From contig JAKBRJ010000006.1 of the NCBI GenBank assembly GCA_021834785.1, forward strand, positions 1 through 40,513: 40,513 nucleotides of DNA, given 5' to 3'. The stretch is from Microcaldota archaeon (GTDB lineage: Archaea; Micrarchaeota; Micrarchaeia; Micrarchaeales; Micrarchaeaceae). The notes below the pieces were generated by a model that made no database searches, was not told the DNA's origin, and was given only the letters and a program-made list of their open reading frames with translations. Positions within the stretch are counted from its first letter, which is position 1. The number at the start of each line of letters is the position of its first letter. Shown piece by piece: positions 17,750 to 25,660 of this stretch. The position numbers and the translations under genes are program-made.

Positions 17750-17974
17750 CTAAAGTATCTGCAAAAGCAGTATGAGCCCAAGTACGAAACCAATTATCCA
17801 AAGCGTTTCGGGTATTACGAAGAAGAACAGCACCTGCCCGAATTTTTCAGGTTTTTCAGCTATTATGCCCATGCCTGCTGCTCCAATGCCCTGCTGAGCC
17901 ATGCCCGTGCCAATAAGTCCGCCTGCAATCGCTATTGAAGCTGCAACTGCGTATAAAGGATCTGCTACTACCAT
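17750..17974 (-). CDS. atpK: A-type ATP synthase subunit K (c-ring proteolipid)
   Basis: The 74-residue proteolipid has two membrane helices, about 8-36 (glycine-rich, with a GIGAAGMG-type packing region) and 46-73. They are joined by the polar loop AEKPEKFG. The ion-carrying carboxylate is E56 in VIPETLWIIG. A glutamine pair (Q27/Q28) on helix 1 and T57 beside the carboxylate are polar groups that occur in some sodium-binding c-rings; the coupling ion cannot be decided from this alone. It is a two-helix, one-carboxylate form with no duplication. It is the first gene of the operon, with GGTG 5 nt before the ATG and TATA boxes upstream. Confidence 0.93.
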   Translation of the reverse strand: MVVADPLYAVAASIAIAGGLIGTGMAQQGIGAAGMGIIAEKPEKFGQVLFFFVIPETLWIIGFVLGLILLLQIL

Positions 17975-18009
17975 TTTTACACCAATCTTATCAATTTATT
18001 TTAGGAATC

Positions 18010-18053
18010 ATAATATTATATATACGATAGGTTCTTATAGCCTATTTATAACC
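18010..18053 (-). promoter_or_regulatory. Promoter of the ATP synthase operon
   Basis: Reading the minus strand, GGTTATAAATAG (18053-18042) and an alternating TATATATAATATTAT run (about 18024-18010) are two candidate TATA boxes. They predict starts near 18021 and 17991 respectively. Both fall upstream of the subunit K ribosome site and after the antiporter gene stop at 18077. Confidence 0.5.
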
Positions 18054-18076
18054 GATTTTTGAATTCAGCAACGCAT

Positions 18077-19333
18077 TCATGCTACGCGGCCGGCATATTT
18101 ATATGCAAGGAATACACCTGCAGTGGAAAGCACATTAGTAAACAGTATAACCATGAATATTTCATCAAGGAACCCAGGTATTATTATGCCTGCGGCAAGG
18201 GGCAGCGTCGCAACAATCGAAGGCGAAAGGCCCCTGGCAATGTTATAGTATACTAATTTCTGCTGCTGGGCGCTGTCTACGCTGTTATTTGACATAAACG
18301 GCTTTAGCATAGGCGCAAAGAAGAGGCGCACCAGCATTATTATGAATGACAGCATAAGGGCAAGAACAAGGGCGGATACGGTCGCATTGCTTATGCTAAA
18401 CAGCAGGCCTATATAAACAAAGAAGAAGGTGCTCGTGAACAGCGTTATCTCCTTCTGGTAGCTCCGTATGTGCTCTACGTCTTCAGGCATTGAGAAATAT
18501 TTTTCCCAGCTTGTTGGCTCGTGTGTTATGCTGCTTATATGCCTTATCGAGCCTATTGACGTAAACAGTATGCCGAACACAAATACAGCTATGAGGCCGC
18601 TCATGCCCATTATTTGGGATATGCCATATGTGGCCAATACCATCGATATTGTAAGCATCCAACTGTACGCCCTGCTGTAATTTTTATACCTGCCCAATAC
18701 GAAAAGCCAGAATAGCGCAGAGGCTGCGCCTACGATTATGGAGCCGAATATGGCACTTACCACAAGCCCGACTACGTCTGCCGCAGTAATATTGGCAGTA
18801 AGGATTATGCTTAGAAGTATCACGGGTATTATCAGTTCCAGAGTATCTGATGATACGCTTTCAAACAGCAGAGTCGTCTTTAGCTCATCTGGCGCCCTTA
18901 TCACTTTCATAAGCGTAGGCACGATTATGCTGCTTGGCCCTGAAAGCGCAAAACCAAACATAAACGCTTCGAGAAGCGTCCAATGCAATGCAAAAAACGC
19001 TATTATGGAAAGCACCACCCCGGTAGTTACCCCTACGCCAAGCATGAACGCAGACGCCTTTGCAAATACTTTTTTAAGGTTTAACGGATTCAGGTTGATC
19101 CCAACGTCAAACAGTATGAACGCTATGGCTATCGCACTTATGTATGGGGATAAATCGGCAATGACGCTGCCTGGGCTGCTGTCGACCATGTGGAGGATAG
19201 GGCCGATTATCAAGCCTATCAGCATTAGCGGCAGTATGCTTGTTATCTTTATTTTATCAAAAAGCGAATTCAATATGAAACCTAGAAACGCGACAGCCGC
19301 AATAAATATGAATACAAGATTAACGTTTATCAT
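18077..19333 (-). CDS. Cation:proton antiporter, CPA/KefB-like
   Basis: The 418-residue protein has 12-13 hydrophobic helices and matches monovalent cation:proton antiporters, exchanging H+ for Na+ or K+ across the membrane. Recognisable parts are the early FILFDVGINLNP segment, GFALSGPSSIIVPTLMK, and FESVSSDTLELIIP at 157-170. The latter aligns with the ion-binding E-S-x-x-N-D stretch; the aspartate (D163) is present but the residue before it is Ser rather than Asn. No cytoplasmic TrkA-N domain is attached. The gene starts one nucleotide after the helicase stop, so the two are probably co-transcribed despite unrelated jobs. The ion cannot be decided from the sequence. Confidence 0.85.
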   Translation of the reverse strand: MINVNLVFIFIAAVAFLGFILNSLFDKIKITSILPLMLIGLIIGPILHMVDSSPGSVIADLSPYISAIAIAFILFDVGINLNPLNLKKVFAKASAFMLGVGVTTGVVLSIIAFFALHWTLLEAFMFGFALSGPSSIIVPTLMKVIRAPDELKTTLLFESVSSDTLELIIPVILLSIILTANITAADVVGLVVSAIFGSIIVGAASALFWLFVLGRYKNYSRAYSWMLTISMVLATYGISQIMGMSGLIAVFVFGILFTSIGSIRHISSITHEPTSWEKYFSMPEDVEHIRSYQKEITLFTSTFFFVYIGLLFSISNATVSALVLALMLSFIIMLVRLFFAPMLKPFMSNNSVDSAQQQKLVYYNIARGLSPSIVATLPLAAGIIIPGFLDEIFMVILFTNVLSTAGVFLAYKYAGRVA

Positions 19334-19334
19334 G

Positions 19335-20909
19335 TCATCTTCCCAATTTCAGCTTCGTTTGCCCTTTAGCCGATTTGCCCGCGTAACTATAAATTCCTTT
19401 GTTAAGTTTTTCGTTTATGGTTTTAACCAGCTCCACCATCCTCTTTTCCTTGATTCTTGATATCATCAGGTACGCCTCGTCCTTTGTATCGCGTGTAACG
19501 AGTATTATTACCTCGCCTAGCTTTAATCTTCCTGCCCTGCCTTTGCGCTGAATGTTCCTTATTTCACTGGGTATGGGTTCGTAGAATATGACTGCATCTA
19601 CTGCAGGGATGTCAAGGCCCTCTTCGCCTATTGATGATGCAACAAGGACCTTGAATCTGCCGTCCCGGAAGTCTTTTAGGGTCTCGGACTGCTGGAACTG
19701 GGTTACGCCTTCCTTCTTCCCCATAAATGTGCGCGCATCTATGCCTTTCGAATCCAGCACCTTCGCTATGCCCTTTATCGTAGACCTGTACTGTACGAAT
19801 ATGATGACGCTCTTGCCCCTAAGGCGGCCATTCAGCAGTTCAACGGTCTTCTCCAGCTTTGGGTGCTCAATGCCTTTGCTCATTGCATCTTTTGCAAGTT
19901 TCAGCGAACCGACCACGGCCTGATTTTTTAGTATGTTCTCTACGCTCCTGCTCTTTTTCTCCTTTTCCTGCAGTGCCTCGAAATAGCTGACAAACGGATA
20001 TATGCCTTCCGTGGTTATTAGGTCGTATGCATGCATTAGATGCAGAAGGTATACGTAATTGAAAAGCGCGTTGAACTTGTAGTTTCGCGCTTCAAGCTTG
20101 TCTATATTGGCGCCTATCAGAAGCAGCTGCTTTTTTGACATATTTTCAAATTTTCTGAAAGGGCTTAGGCCAGAGCTGTAAAGCTTTCCTAAGTGCAGGT
20201 CTATGACTGGCTTGAGCGTTGCGGCGATGGCATTTATGCTTTCATCTTTATCTACGTATATAGTATCTATGCTCTTGCCCATGACGTATGGCTGGACATC
20301 GCTATCGGATGAACTCCTTATCTCTATATTCTCTATTCCCAAAGCTTCTACAAGTTTGTTGATTTTCTTTGTATCGCTTCCAGGGGATGCAGTCATGCCC
20401 AGGATCTGAATGCCGTTGGCCTTGCATTCATTTGCAACGTAGGTATACGCATACCTTCCAACCGCCTTATGGCACTCGTCGAATACGACTATGCCGAAGC
20501 CCTTCAGCGAAAGCCTTCCCTTGGAAAGATCGTTGGACACCGTTTGCGGAGTTGCAGCCAGCACGAGTGCCGCATCCTCCAATTCGGAGCGCTTTGAGCC
20601 CTTGATAGCTCCGGTCAGCAGAAGTATCTTGTTTGCATCCAGGTTGAGAAATTTTGCCATCGAATCAAAGTGTTGCTCGCTTAACGGCTTCGTAGGCGCC
20701 AGTATGAGTGCTTTCTTTCCTGAGTACAGCGAGCGTGCAATGGCGAACAGAGCTATAACTGTCTTGCCCAATCCAGTAGGAAGCACCACCAATGTGTTCT
20801 TGCCGCCGAATATGCTTTTTGCTATATCAATCTGGTACCTTCTAGGCTCTATTGCGCCTGGCTTCAATATCCTATTATATGGGTTTATCTCGCCCAGCGG
20901 TTCGTCCAT
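19335..20909 (-). CDS. hef: Hef-type (FANCM/Mph1-like) superfamily 2 helicase
   Basis: This 524-residue SF2 helicase resembles the helicase half of archaeal Hef, which remodels stalled forks and branched DNA. Motif I is PTGLGKT (44-50), motif II DECH (144-147), motif III TASPG (173-177) and motif VI QRKGRAGR (454-461). A helical insert of about 130 residues between the two RecA domains is typical of the Hef/FANCM group. The protein stops soon after the second RecA domain, with only a basic tail, so the XPF-type nuclease and HhH domains found in full-length euryarchaeal Hef are missing. TATA-like boxes at 20919-20949 (minus strand) suggest a short or absent leader. The antiporter gene begins right after the stop. 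Confidence 0.88.
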   Translation of the reverse strand: MDEPLGEINPYNRILKPGAIEPRRYQIDIAKSIFGGKNTLVVLPTGLGKTVIALFAIARSLYSGKKALILAPTKPLSEQHFDSMAKFLNLDANKILLLTGAIKGSKRSELEDAALVLAATPQTVSNDLSKGRLSLKGFGIVVFDECHKAVGRYAYTYVANECKANGIQILGMTASPGSDTKKINKLVEALGIENIEIRSSSDSDVQPYVMGKSIDTIYVDKDESINAIAATLKPVIDLHLGKLYSSGLSPFRKFENMSKKQLLLIGANIDKLEARNYKFNALFNYVYLLHLMHAYDLITTEGIYPFVSYFEALQEKEKKSRSVENILKNQAVVGSLKLAKDAMSKGIEHPKLEKTVELLNGRLRGKSVIIFVQYRSTIKGIAKVLDSKGIDARTFMGKKEGVTQFQQSETLKDFRDGRFKVLVASSIGEEGLDIPAVDAVIFYEPIPSEIRNIQRKGRAGRLKLGEVIILVTRDTKDEAYLMISRIKEKRMVELVKTINEKLNKGIYSYAGKSAKGQTKLKLGR

Positions 20910-21093
20910 TATATAGCTTTTATATATAGCTTAATAAGATTTATTATCTGAAGGGCTACATGAACGAAGTGGCAGAAGAAAAAAAGAGTTTTCATGGCTC
21001 TATTCGCAGGCAAGGCAGAATGTATTTATTTATCTTTAGGTAGAGATGAAGATCGCTTTCTAATTGCAGCATGTGAAATGAAGAATCAAGGGA

Positions 21094-21105
21094 TTTTTAT
21101 ATTTA
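21094..21105 (+). promoter_or_regulatory. TATA box of tRNA-Phe
   Basis: TTTTTATATTTA is centred 29 nt before the first base of the tRNA, the expected archaeal promoter distance. Confidence 0.6.
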
Positions 21106-21128
21106 TTGCAAGAGATTATATCTGCTGC

Positions 21129-21200
21129 GCCGCTGTAGCTCAGTGGGAGAGCGTTCGGCTGAAGACCGAAATGTCGTCGGTTCAAATCCGACCAGCGGCA
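21129..21200 (+). tRNA. tRNA-Phe (anticodon GAA)
   Basis: The 72-nt sequence folds as a complete cloverleaf. Acceptor GCCGCTG pairs perfectly with CAGCGGC, and the discriminator is A. The D stem is GCTC/GAGC, and the anticodon stem TTCGG/CCGAA carries loop CTGAAGA, giving anticodon GAA for phenylalanine. The T stem is GTCGG/CCGAC with loop TTCAAAT. No intron is present, and the 3' CCA is not encoded. Confidence 0.95.
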
Positions 21201-21706
21201 TCATTCTTGCAAGATGAGCCCGTGGCCGGTGGGTTTATATTTTTTTCATTCGTTCCCCTATTCATGTTATCACGTTTCTGGCAGTTTGCGGCGCAAATTT
21301 TTTATGCGCTGCACTGTCATTAACAGATATTCTGAAAAAGAGAATTTAACCTGTTGCGAATGCTGTGGGCAATTCGTCCACGACTTAAAAGTCGTGGTAT
21401 ACTTGCTCCTTCAAATAACTTTCTTTCACTTTCATCCCCTTGCCAAGTCAAGGGGACTTCCCGCTCGGGAAGTTAAATGTTGCAATGCTAAAAATATATG
21501 CGCACCCTTTTTCTGTTGCTTTGTTGCACTCCGCAGTTTGAATGCAGGATTTTTGGATTTTCATTTAAACCGCCAATATTCAATTATTTTTACATCGCCA
21601 TTGCACGCATTATATATTTATAAGTGTTTGAGTTATGTTAGATGTGAATGCATCAGCACGGGCGACACCTGGATTCTCGATTGCTTTGTCGCATTGAGGT
21701 GTACCT
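21201..21706 (+). other. Gene-free 506-nt stretch after tRNA-Phe
   Basis: I see no convincing gene here. The longest frame (21214-21780) runs through hairpins and into the next gene out of frame. The stretch contains the triple-hairpin element at 21378-21473. A TATA-like box (TTATATATTTATAAG, about 21608-21623) may serve the hydrolase gene. A 13-nt direct repeat with one mismatch lies at 21516-21528 and 21681-21693. Confidence 0.6.
21378..21473 (+). repeat. Three-hairpin element, possible IS200/IS605 or ωRNA relic
   Basis: Three perfect stems lie within 96 nt. The first is CCACGACTT/AAGTCGTGG at 21378-21397, 9 bp with a 2-nt loop. The second is CCCCTTG/CAAGGGG at 21436-21455, 7 bp with a 6-nt loop. 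The third is ACTTCCC/GGGAAGT at 21456-21473, 7 bp with a 4-nt loop, directly abutting the second. No transposase or TnpB frame is attached. Terminal hairpins of this style occur at the ends of IS200/IS605-family elements and in their short non-autonomous derivatives, so a decayed or miniature element is the leading idea. A structured RNA is the alternative. Confidence 0.5.
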
Positions 21707-22447
21707 ATGGATTACGAAAAGGATTTTTTAGACATGTATGCAGATACTTCATTGGGCAAGATACATTATCGTTACCATGAGGGAGCAGGCAAAAAAATAA
21801 TATTCATTCATGGGTTTGGGATGGATACACGCGTATGGTCGCGGCTCGTAGAGCATCTTCCAAACGATCTGGATGTCACGCTGATTGATTTATTGGGCTA
21901 TGGCTTATCCGAAGCTCCTTATATAGATTATACCGTAAGCACACAATTCCAAATGCTCAAGGAATTCATAGCATTGAGGAATGCCGGCGACAGTTATATT
22001 TTTGGGCATTCATACGGCGGGTGGGTAGCTGCGTATTTTGCAGCACAGCCATGCACCTGCAGAGGCATCATACTTGAAGATGCAGCAGGGATGAAAATTT
22101 ATTTTGACTCAATAATGGATATGGGCATGGCGAACGCTTATAAGGAGACGCAGATCAAAAGCGCAATGAAGCTTAATTCAAATAGGGAGCATGTAATAAA
22201 AAGCACGGTCAATTCAGACTTTGCAGAGGATCAGTTAACACCTGAATTGCTCAGTAGGATAGATAAAAGGGCGCTTATAATATGGGGAGGCGAAGACGAT
22301 ATTATAGAAAAAAAATTTGCGATTATGCTTAACGAGGACATACGCAACAGCCGGCTTGAATTTGTAGATGGCGCAAAACATAATCCGCATTATTCTGACC
22401 CAGAAAAGGTTGCGCTGCTCATACTGGATTTTATAGAAGACGGTTAA
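21707..22447 (+). CDS. Alpha/beta hydrolase
   Basis: The 246-residue protein is an alpha/beta-fold hydrolase. The oxyanion segment is FIHGFGMD (33-40), and the nucleophile elbow GHSYGG places Ser at 102. The acid is likely D198 in WGGEDDII and the histidine H225 in GAKHNPHY. The lid region between about 125 and 175 is short and methionine-rich. Such enzymes cleave esters, amides or similar bonds; the substrate cannot be read from the sequence. GGTG lies 5 nt before the ATG, a textbook start for this genome. The gene appears to be transcribed alone after a gene-free stretch. Confidence 0.88.
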   Translation: MDYEKDFLDMYADTSLGKIHYRYHEGAGKKIIFIHGFGMDTRVWSRLVEHLPNDLDVTLIDLLGYGLSEAPYIDYTVSTQFQMLKEFIALRNAGDSYIFGHSYGGWVAAYFAAQPCTCRGIILEDAAGMKIYFDSIMDMGMANAYKETQIKSAMKLNSNREHVIKSTVNSDFAEDQLTPELLSRIDKRALIIWGGEDDIIEKKFAIMLNEDIRNSRLEFVDGAKHNPHYSDPEKVALLILDFIEDG

Positions 22448-22559
22448 ATCAAATAGGTTTTGGCGTGCAGGCCGGTGTACTGCATAAATGCTTTTATTCT
22501 CCAAACGAATAAATCTCTTTTTAGGCATATAATATTGCATATTTTGTATTTGTGATAGC

Positions 22560-23294
22560 ATGGCAGATAATTCATACCCTATTGAAAAAAGGCTTTATGA
22601 GCTTTCGGAAAGCTTTAGCGGAACCCCAGAGGTACAGATAGTGCGAATGAAACCGGTAAATCAAAAACCTATGAATTTCGACCCCGGCATGTTTGCGATG
22701 ATATCAGGGGTGGAAAAGGACACGGGCAAGCTGCTCGTCGCAAGGGCATTTTCTATAGCATCCGAACCAAATTCGCAGGACCTTGAATTTTTCGTTGTTA
22801 AGGAGCATGGAGGACACACGTCATACCTTACAATTTCAAAGCCAGGGGACAGGTATTACGTCGTGGGTCCGCATGGGCAATTCAAGTATGTACCCCAAGA
22901 GAATAGTAAGGTGCTCTTTGTTGCAGGCGGAACCGGGCTTGCGCCATTCATGTCGATGATAAGGCATATAAAAAATACAAATGCAAAGATTGATGCAATG
23001 CTGCTATACAGCGTAAAATTCCCCACTGAAATAATCTACAGGGAGGAGCTTGAAAAGACATGTGCCGATTTGGGCATTTCTCTCGTAATCACTGTCACGC
23101 GCCCGCAGGATGGGGATCAATGGAAGGGCGAAACCGGGCACATCGATAGCAGCATAATAAGCAGGCATGCGCCTGACGTAAAGGATAGAACGGCTTATAT
23201 ATGCGGGCCGCTGGCTTTCGTAAAGGCCATAAAGGATGCGCTTGCAGGTTTGGATGTGGCAAACGAAAAGATAAAGGCAGATGTTTGGGGCTGA
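22560..23294 (+). CDS. Ferredoxin-NADP reductase-like FAD/NAD-binding protein
   Basis: The 244-residue protein has the two-domain ferredoxin reductase layout. An FAD-binding barrel contains RAFSIAS at 62-68, which holds the flavin, and GPHGQF follows at about 103-108. The NAD(P)-binding domain has GGTGLAPFMSM at 123-133, and CGP in YICGPLAFVK near residue 215. It would pass electrons between NAD(P)H and a protein or small acceptor. It lacks the C-terminal iron-sulfur motif of PyrK-type subunits, so a stand-alone flavin or ferredoxin reductase is more likely. GTGAT precedes the ATG, and a TATA-like box lies about 30-50 nt upstream. No partner gene adjoins it. Confidence 0.88.
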   Translation: MADNSYPIEKRLYELSESFSGTPEVQIVRMKPVNQKPMNFDPGMFAMISGVEKDTGKLLVARAFSIASEPNSQDLEFFVVKEHGGHTSYLTISKPGDRYYVVGPHGQFKYVPQENSKVLFVAGGTGLAPFMSMIRHIKNTNAKIDAMLLYSVKFPTEIIYREELEKTCADLGISLVITVTRPQDGDQWKGETGHIDSSIISRHAPDVKDRTAYICGPLAFVKAIKDALAGLDVANEKIKADVWG

Positions 23295-23312
23295 ATTGCA
23301 TTTACCCATTTG

Positions 23313-24005
23313 TCATATCTTATTCAGCCTGCTTTCCACTTCATCTAAAGAAAGTTTTGTTGTAAGCAGCGGTATCTTCTCTATTTGGGCTATCTTGATG
23401 GCCAATTTGTCTATGCTTGATATGTTGTGTATTATTACGACTTTTGGTTTTATTGGAGCTACCCTTATTACAACCATAGGCGACCTGCCGGTCGATACAT
23501 GCTCGAATATGAATGCGCGCTCCGTAGTTGAGCCGAATAGCATAGGATATTCTGACGGCGAAAGCTCCAATATCACCCTAAGGCTGTCAAGTTTTGTGTA
23601 GCCAAACAGCTTTACGGAATCCAGATAGTTTGGGCTTGCCACTACCTTTCCTTCTATTATTCTGTTTAGGTCAACCCCGCTGATTGGCGCAACAAAATCA
23701 TGTATCATGTATGCAGGAGATTCTGTTTTCTTTTCTCCGGAGAACTTCTCCAGGCTTTGCTTTACGGCTCCGCCCTTTGATTCATCTATTGCAAAAAGCG
23801 CCTCGACAAACCTTCTTATTACGCCAACGCCGGGACTCATCCGCCTATTGCTTTCATAATCGCTTATCGTGGAGGCAGATATCTTTATTACCTTTGACAA
23901 TTCAACCTGCGTAATTCCGAAAAGTTCACGCCATTTCTTCATTACGCTCCCAGGGCTATCGGAAAGAGTTATTTCGCCAGCTATCTTCTCTTGCATCTCG
24001 TCCAT
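23313..24005 (-). CDS. HTH (XRE-type) transcriptional regulator, archaeal COG1709-like
   Basis: The 230-residue protein has a helix-turn-helix at about 22-55 (MKKWRELFGITQVELSKVIK, then ISASTISDYES). A larger alpha/beta domain of about 150 residues follows, resembling the sensory part of archaeal COG1709 regulators. The open frame extends up to 24104, overlapping the upstream gene by 98 nt. I place the start at the ATG at 24005 because it lies one nucleotide after the upstream stop, has GGAGG upstream, and gives the common short N-terminus before the HTH. It forms a two-gene operon with the membrane protein encoded before it, which it may regulate or be regulated with. Ligand and targets are unknown. 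Confidence 0.82.
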   Translation of the reverse strand: MDEMQEKIAGEITLSDSPGSVMKKWRELFGITQVELSKVIKISASTISDYESNRRMSPGVGVIRRFVEALFAIDESKGGAVKQSLEKFSGEKKTESPAYMIHDFVAPISGVDLNRIIEGKVVASPNYLDSVKLFGYTKLDSLRVILELSPSEYPMLFGSTTERAFIFEHVSTGRSPMVVIRVAPIKPKVVIIHNISSIDKLAIKIAQIEKIPLLTTKLSLDEVESRLNKI

Positions 24006-24006
24006 T

Positions 24007-24810
24007 TTATCGCGCTTTCCTCCTTTTTGAAGCCCTTGGTTTTTTGGGGTGCGGAGTCTTTGGATGCATGCCTGTTTTTTGCTTGCCCGAATCAATGCTT
24101 TCATATAGCTTATCTATTGCTTCGTCTGAAGGTGTGCCGCTTGACAATCCTGCAACTGCAGATTTCGAAACCATGGCCGATTTTTTTATGACGCCATATA
24201 TTAAAAGCGCAATGCCAGATATGAACAACAGTAGGGCAACGATGCTCAGTATGCCCATGCCGCTGGTGCTGCCGGTTATGCTAGATACTGATGAAGACGG
24301 CAGGTATACATATGTGGCGTTTATGGCAGTATTTGATGAACTGCTGCCGTTTGCATTGTCTATCACTAATTTATAGCTGCCAATTGGCAATTCGCCCGGA
24401 CTTGCCTTCGATGAATTAGACTGATATACCAATGCGTTGTTCGGCTCGGTCGGGATAGATGCATTCATTGTATTATTGTAGGCCAATATCAGGCCTTTTC
24501 CTTCGAATGGAGTTGCGCCGCTGATCCCGGATCTGGGGCCTGTGCCTGAAACCCATACTGAAAAAGAGCTCTCATTGAATAGGAATACCTGAACTGGAGA
24601 ATGTATGCCCAGGCCCATTAACATCGGGGATGCTGTAGTCGAATTTATGTCAATGTAATACAACGAATTAGAATTTACAGTTATATTCTTGTATACCAGG
24701 TCTCCATACAACTTTGAGAATGTAGATGATGTAGAACTGGCTATTATGCCGAACAGTATTATAGATAGCGCCATAAGCAGCAATCCAGAATAGACCAAAC
24801 GCTTTTGCAT
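24007..24810 (-). CDS. Two-helix membrane protein with external domain, unknown family
   Basis: I do not recognise a family. The 267-residue protein has a first transmembrane helix at about 5-26, an external Ser/Asn/Thr-rich domain (27-183) with several N-glycosylation sequons, and a second helix at 185-208. The cytoplasmic tail ends in a strongly basic stretch, PKKPRASKRRKAR. The external domain is probably beta-rich. It is transcribed together with the HTH regulator gene, whose start is one nucleotide after its stop. A TATA-like box, ATTTAAATAA (about 24848-24839 on the minus strand), suggests a short leader. The pairing with a soluble regulator could mean a sensing role, but that is only an inference from position. 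Confidence 0.72.
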   Translation of the reverse strand: MQKRLVYSGLLLMALSIILFGIIASSTSSTFSKLYGDLVYKNITVNSNSLYYIDINSTTASPMLMGLGIHSPVQVFLFNESSFSVWVSGTGPRSGISGATPFEGKGLILAYNNTMNASIPTEPNNALVYQSNSSKASPGELPIGSYKLVIDNANGSSSSNTAINATYVYLPSSSVSSITGSTSGMGILSIVALLLFISGIALLIYGVIKKSAMVSKSAVAGLSSGTPSDEAIDKLYESIDSGKQKTGMHPKTPHPKKPRASKRRKAR

Positions 24811-24915
24811 TATATCAATACCTTTCTAATCAGGAAATTATTTAAATGTACATCTCTGTGGAGTAGAGGATAGCAAAGGCTAAAAAACAGATTATACAAT
24901 ATAATACGTGGTATT

Positions 24916-25659
24916 ATGGGCGATAAAATTGAGAGGATTAAAACCGGCATAGCGGGTTTGGATGATATGTTATATGGCGGACTTCCGTTCAAAAGCCAGG
25001 TGATAGTGGCAGGAGGGCCAGGCGCCGGAAAGACTCTTCTCTCATTTGAATATCTTTATCGCAATGCAAAGGCAGGTATACCCTCCACATTCATCGCATT
25101 GGAGGAAAGTTCTGAAGCAATTATCAAGAACGCAAAAGAGGTGTTCACGGACTTCACAGACATAGATGCCTTGATTGAAAGCAATATGCTGACAATAGAT
25201 GGAAGAGAGCCCTCCATAAAGCTAAGGGAGCAGAGCGATTCGGATGCGTACTCGTTTGGGAACATGGTATCCGACATCGAAAACGTCATAACCGATAATA
25301 AGTCCAAGTGCATAGCAGTCGATTCCATATCGCTGCTCAGGCTCATGATGGGCAACGACGTAAGCTACAGGAGATCCCTGCTAGCCCTGACATCTAATCT
25401 TAGAAGGCTCAATGTGACCTCATTATTGACAGTTGAAATCCCTTCTTCAGATAGGGACAAACTGCGCTTTGAGCCTGAATTCTTCATATTCGATGGCATA
25501 CTAGTGCTATATCAGAACAGCGAAGTTGATAAAAGGACCCTAACGGCTGAGATAGTCAAGATGCGTGGGTCTAACCACAGTAACATGCTTGCACCTTACG
25601 AGATAACCAACTCTGGATTCAAGATATACACGCTTACACAGGATGGAGAGATGCAATGA
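24916..25659 (+). CDS. KaiC-like RecA-superfamily ATPase
   Basis: The 247-residue protein is a single-domain KaiC/RadA-like ATPase. It begins with the family phrase IKTGIAGLDDMLYGGLP. Walker A is GGPGAGKT (33-40), the acidic pair in ALEESSE (E63/E64) is in the position of the catalytic glutamates, and Walker B ends in D136 of KCIAVDSIS. Archaeal proteins of this kind often act in signalling or in control of surface structures rather than in clocks. It is first in a three-gene operon, its stop nearly touching the next start. GTGGT lies just before the ATG. The cellular role is not known. Confidence 0.88.
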   Translation: MGDKIERIKTGIAGLDDMLYGGLPFKSQVIVAGGPGAGKTLLSFEYLYRNAKAGIPSTFIALEESSEAIIKNAKEVFTDFTDIDALIESNMLTIDGREPSIKLREQSDSDAYSFGNMVSDIENVITDNKSKCIAVDSISLLRLMMGNDVSYRRSLLALTSNLRRLNVTSLLTVEIPSSDRDKLRFEPEFFIFDGILVLYQNSEVDKRTLTAEIVKMRGSNHSNMLAPYEITNSGFKIYTLTQDGEMQ

Positions 25660-25660
25660 T

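Noticed and set aside
18738..19460. 240-codon plus-strand frame opposite the antiporter gene
   Set aside because: Its Ser/Thr/Met-rich product mirrors the reverse complement of a membrane protein gene; there is no ribosome site.
21516..21693. Short direct repeat TTGCTTTGT-x-GCA at 21516-21528 and 21681-21693
   Set aside because: Only 12 of 13 bases match and no element boundaries surround them; chance is adequate.
21214..21780. 188-codon cysteine-rich frame after tRNA-Phe
   Set aside because: It runs through the three hairpins and into the hydrolase gene out of frame, has no family match, and its composition differs from the real genes.
24006..24104. Longer N-terminus for the HTH regulator
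   Set aside because: It would overlap the upstream membrane protein gene by 98 nt; the ATG at 24005 has a good ribosome site and abuts the upstream stop.
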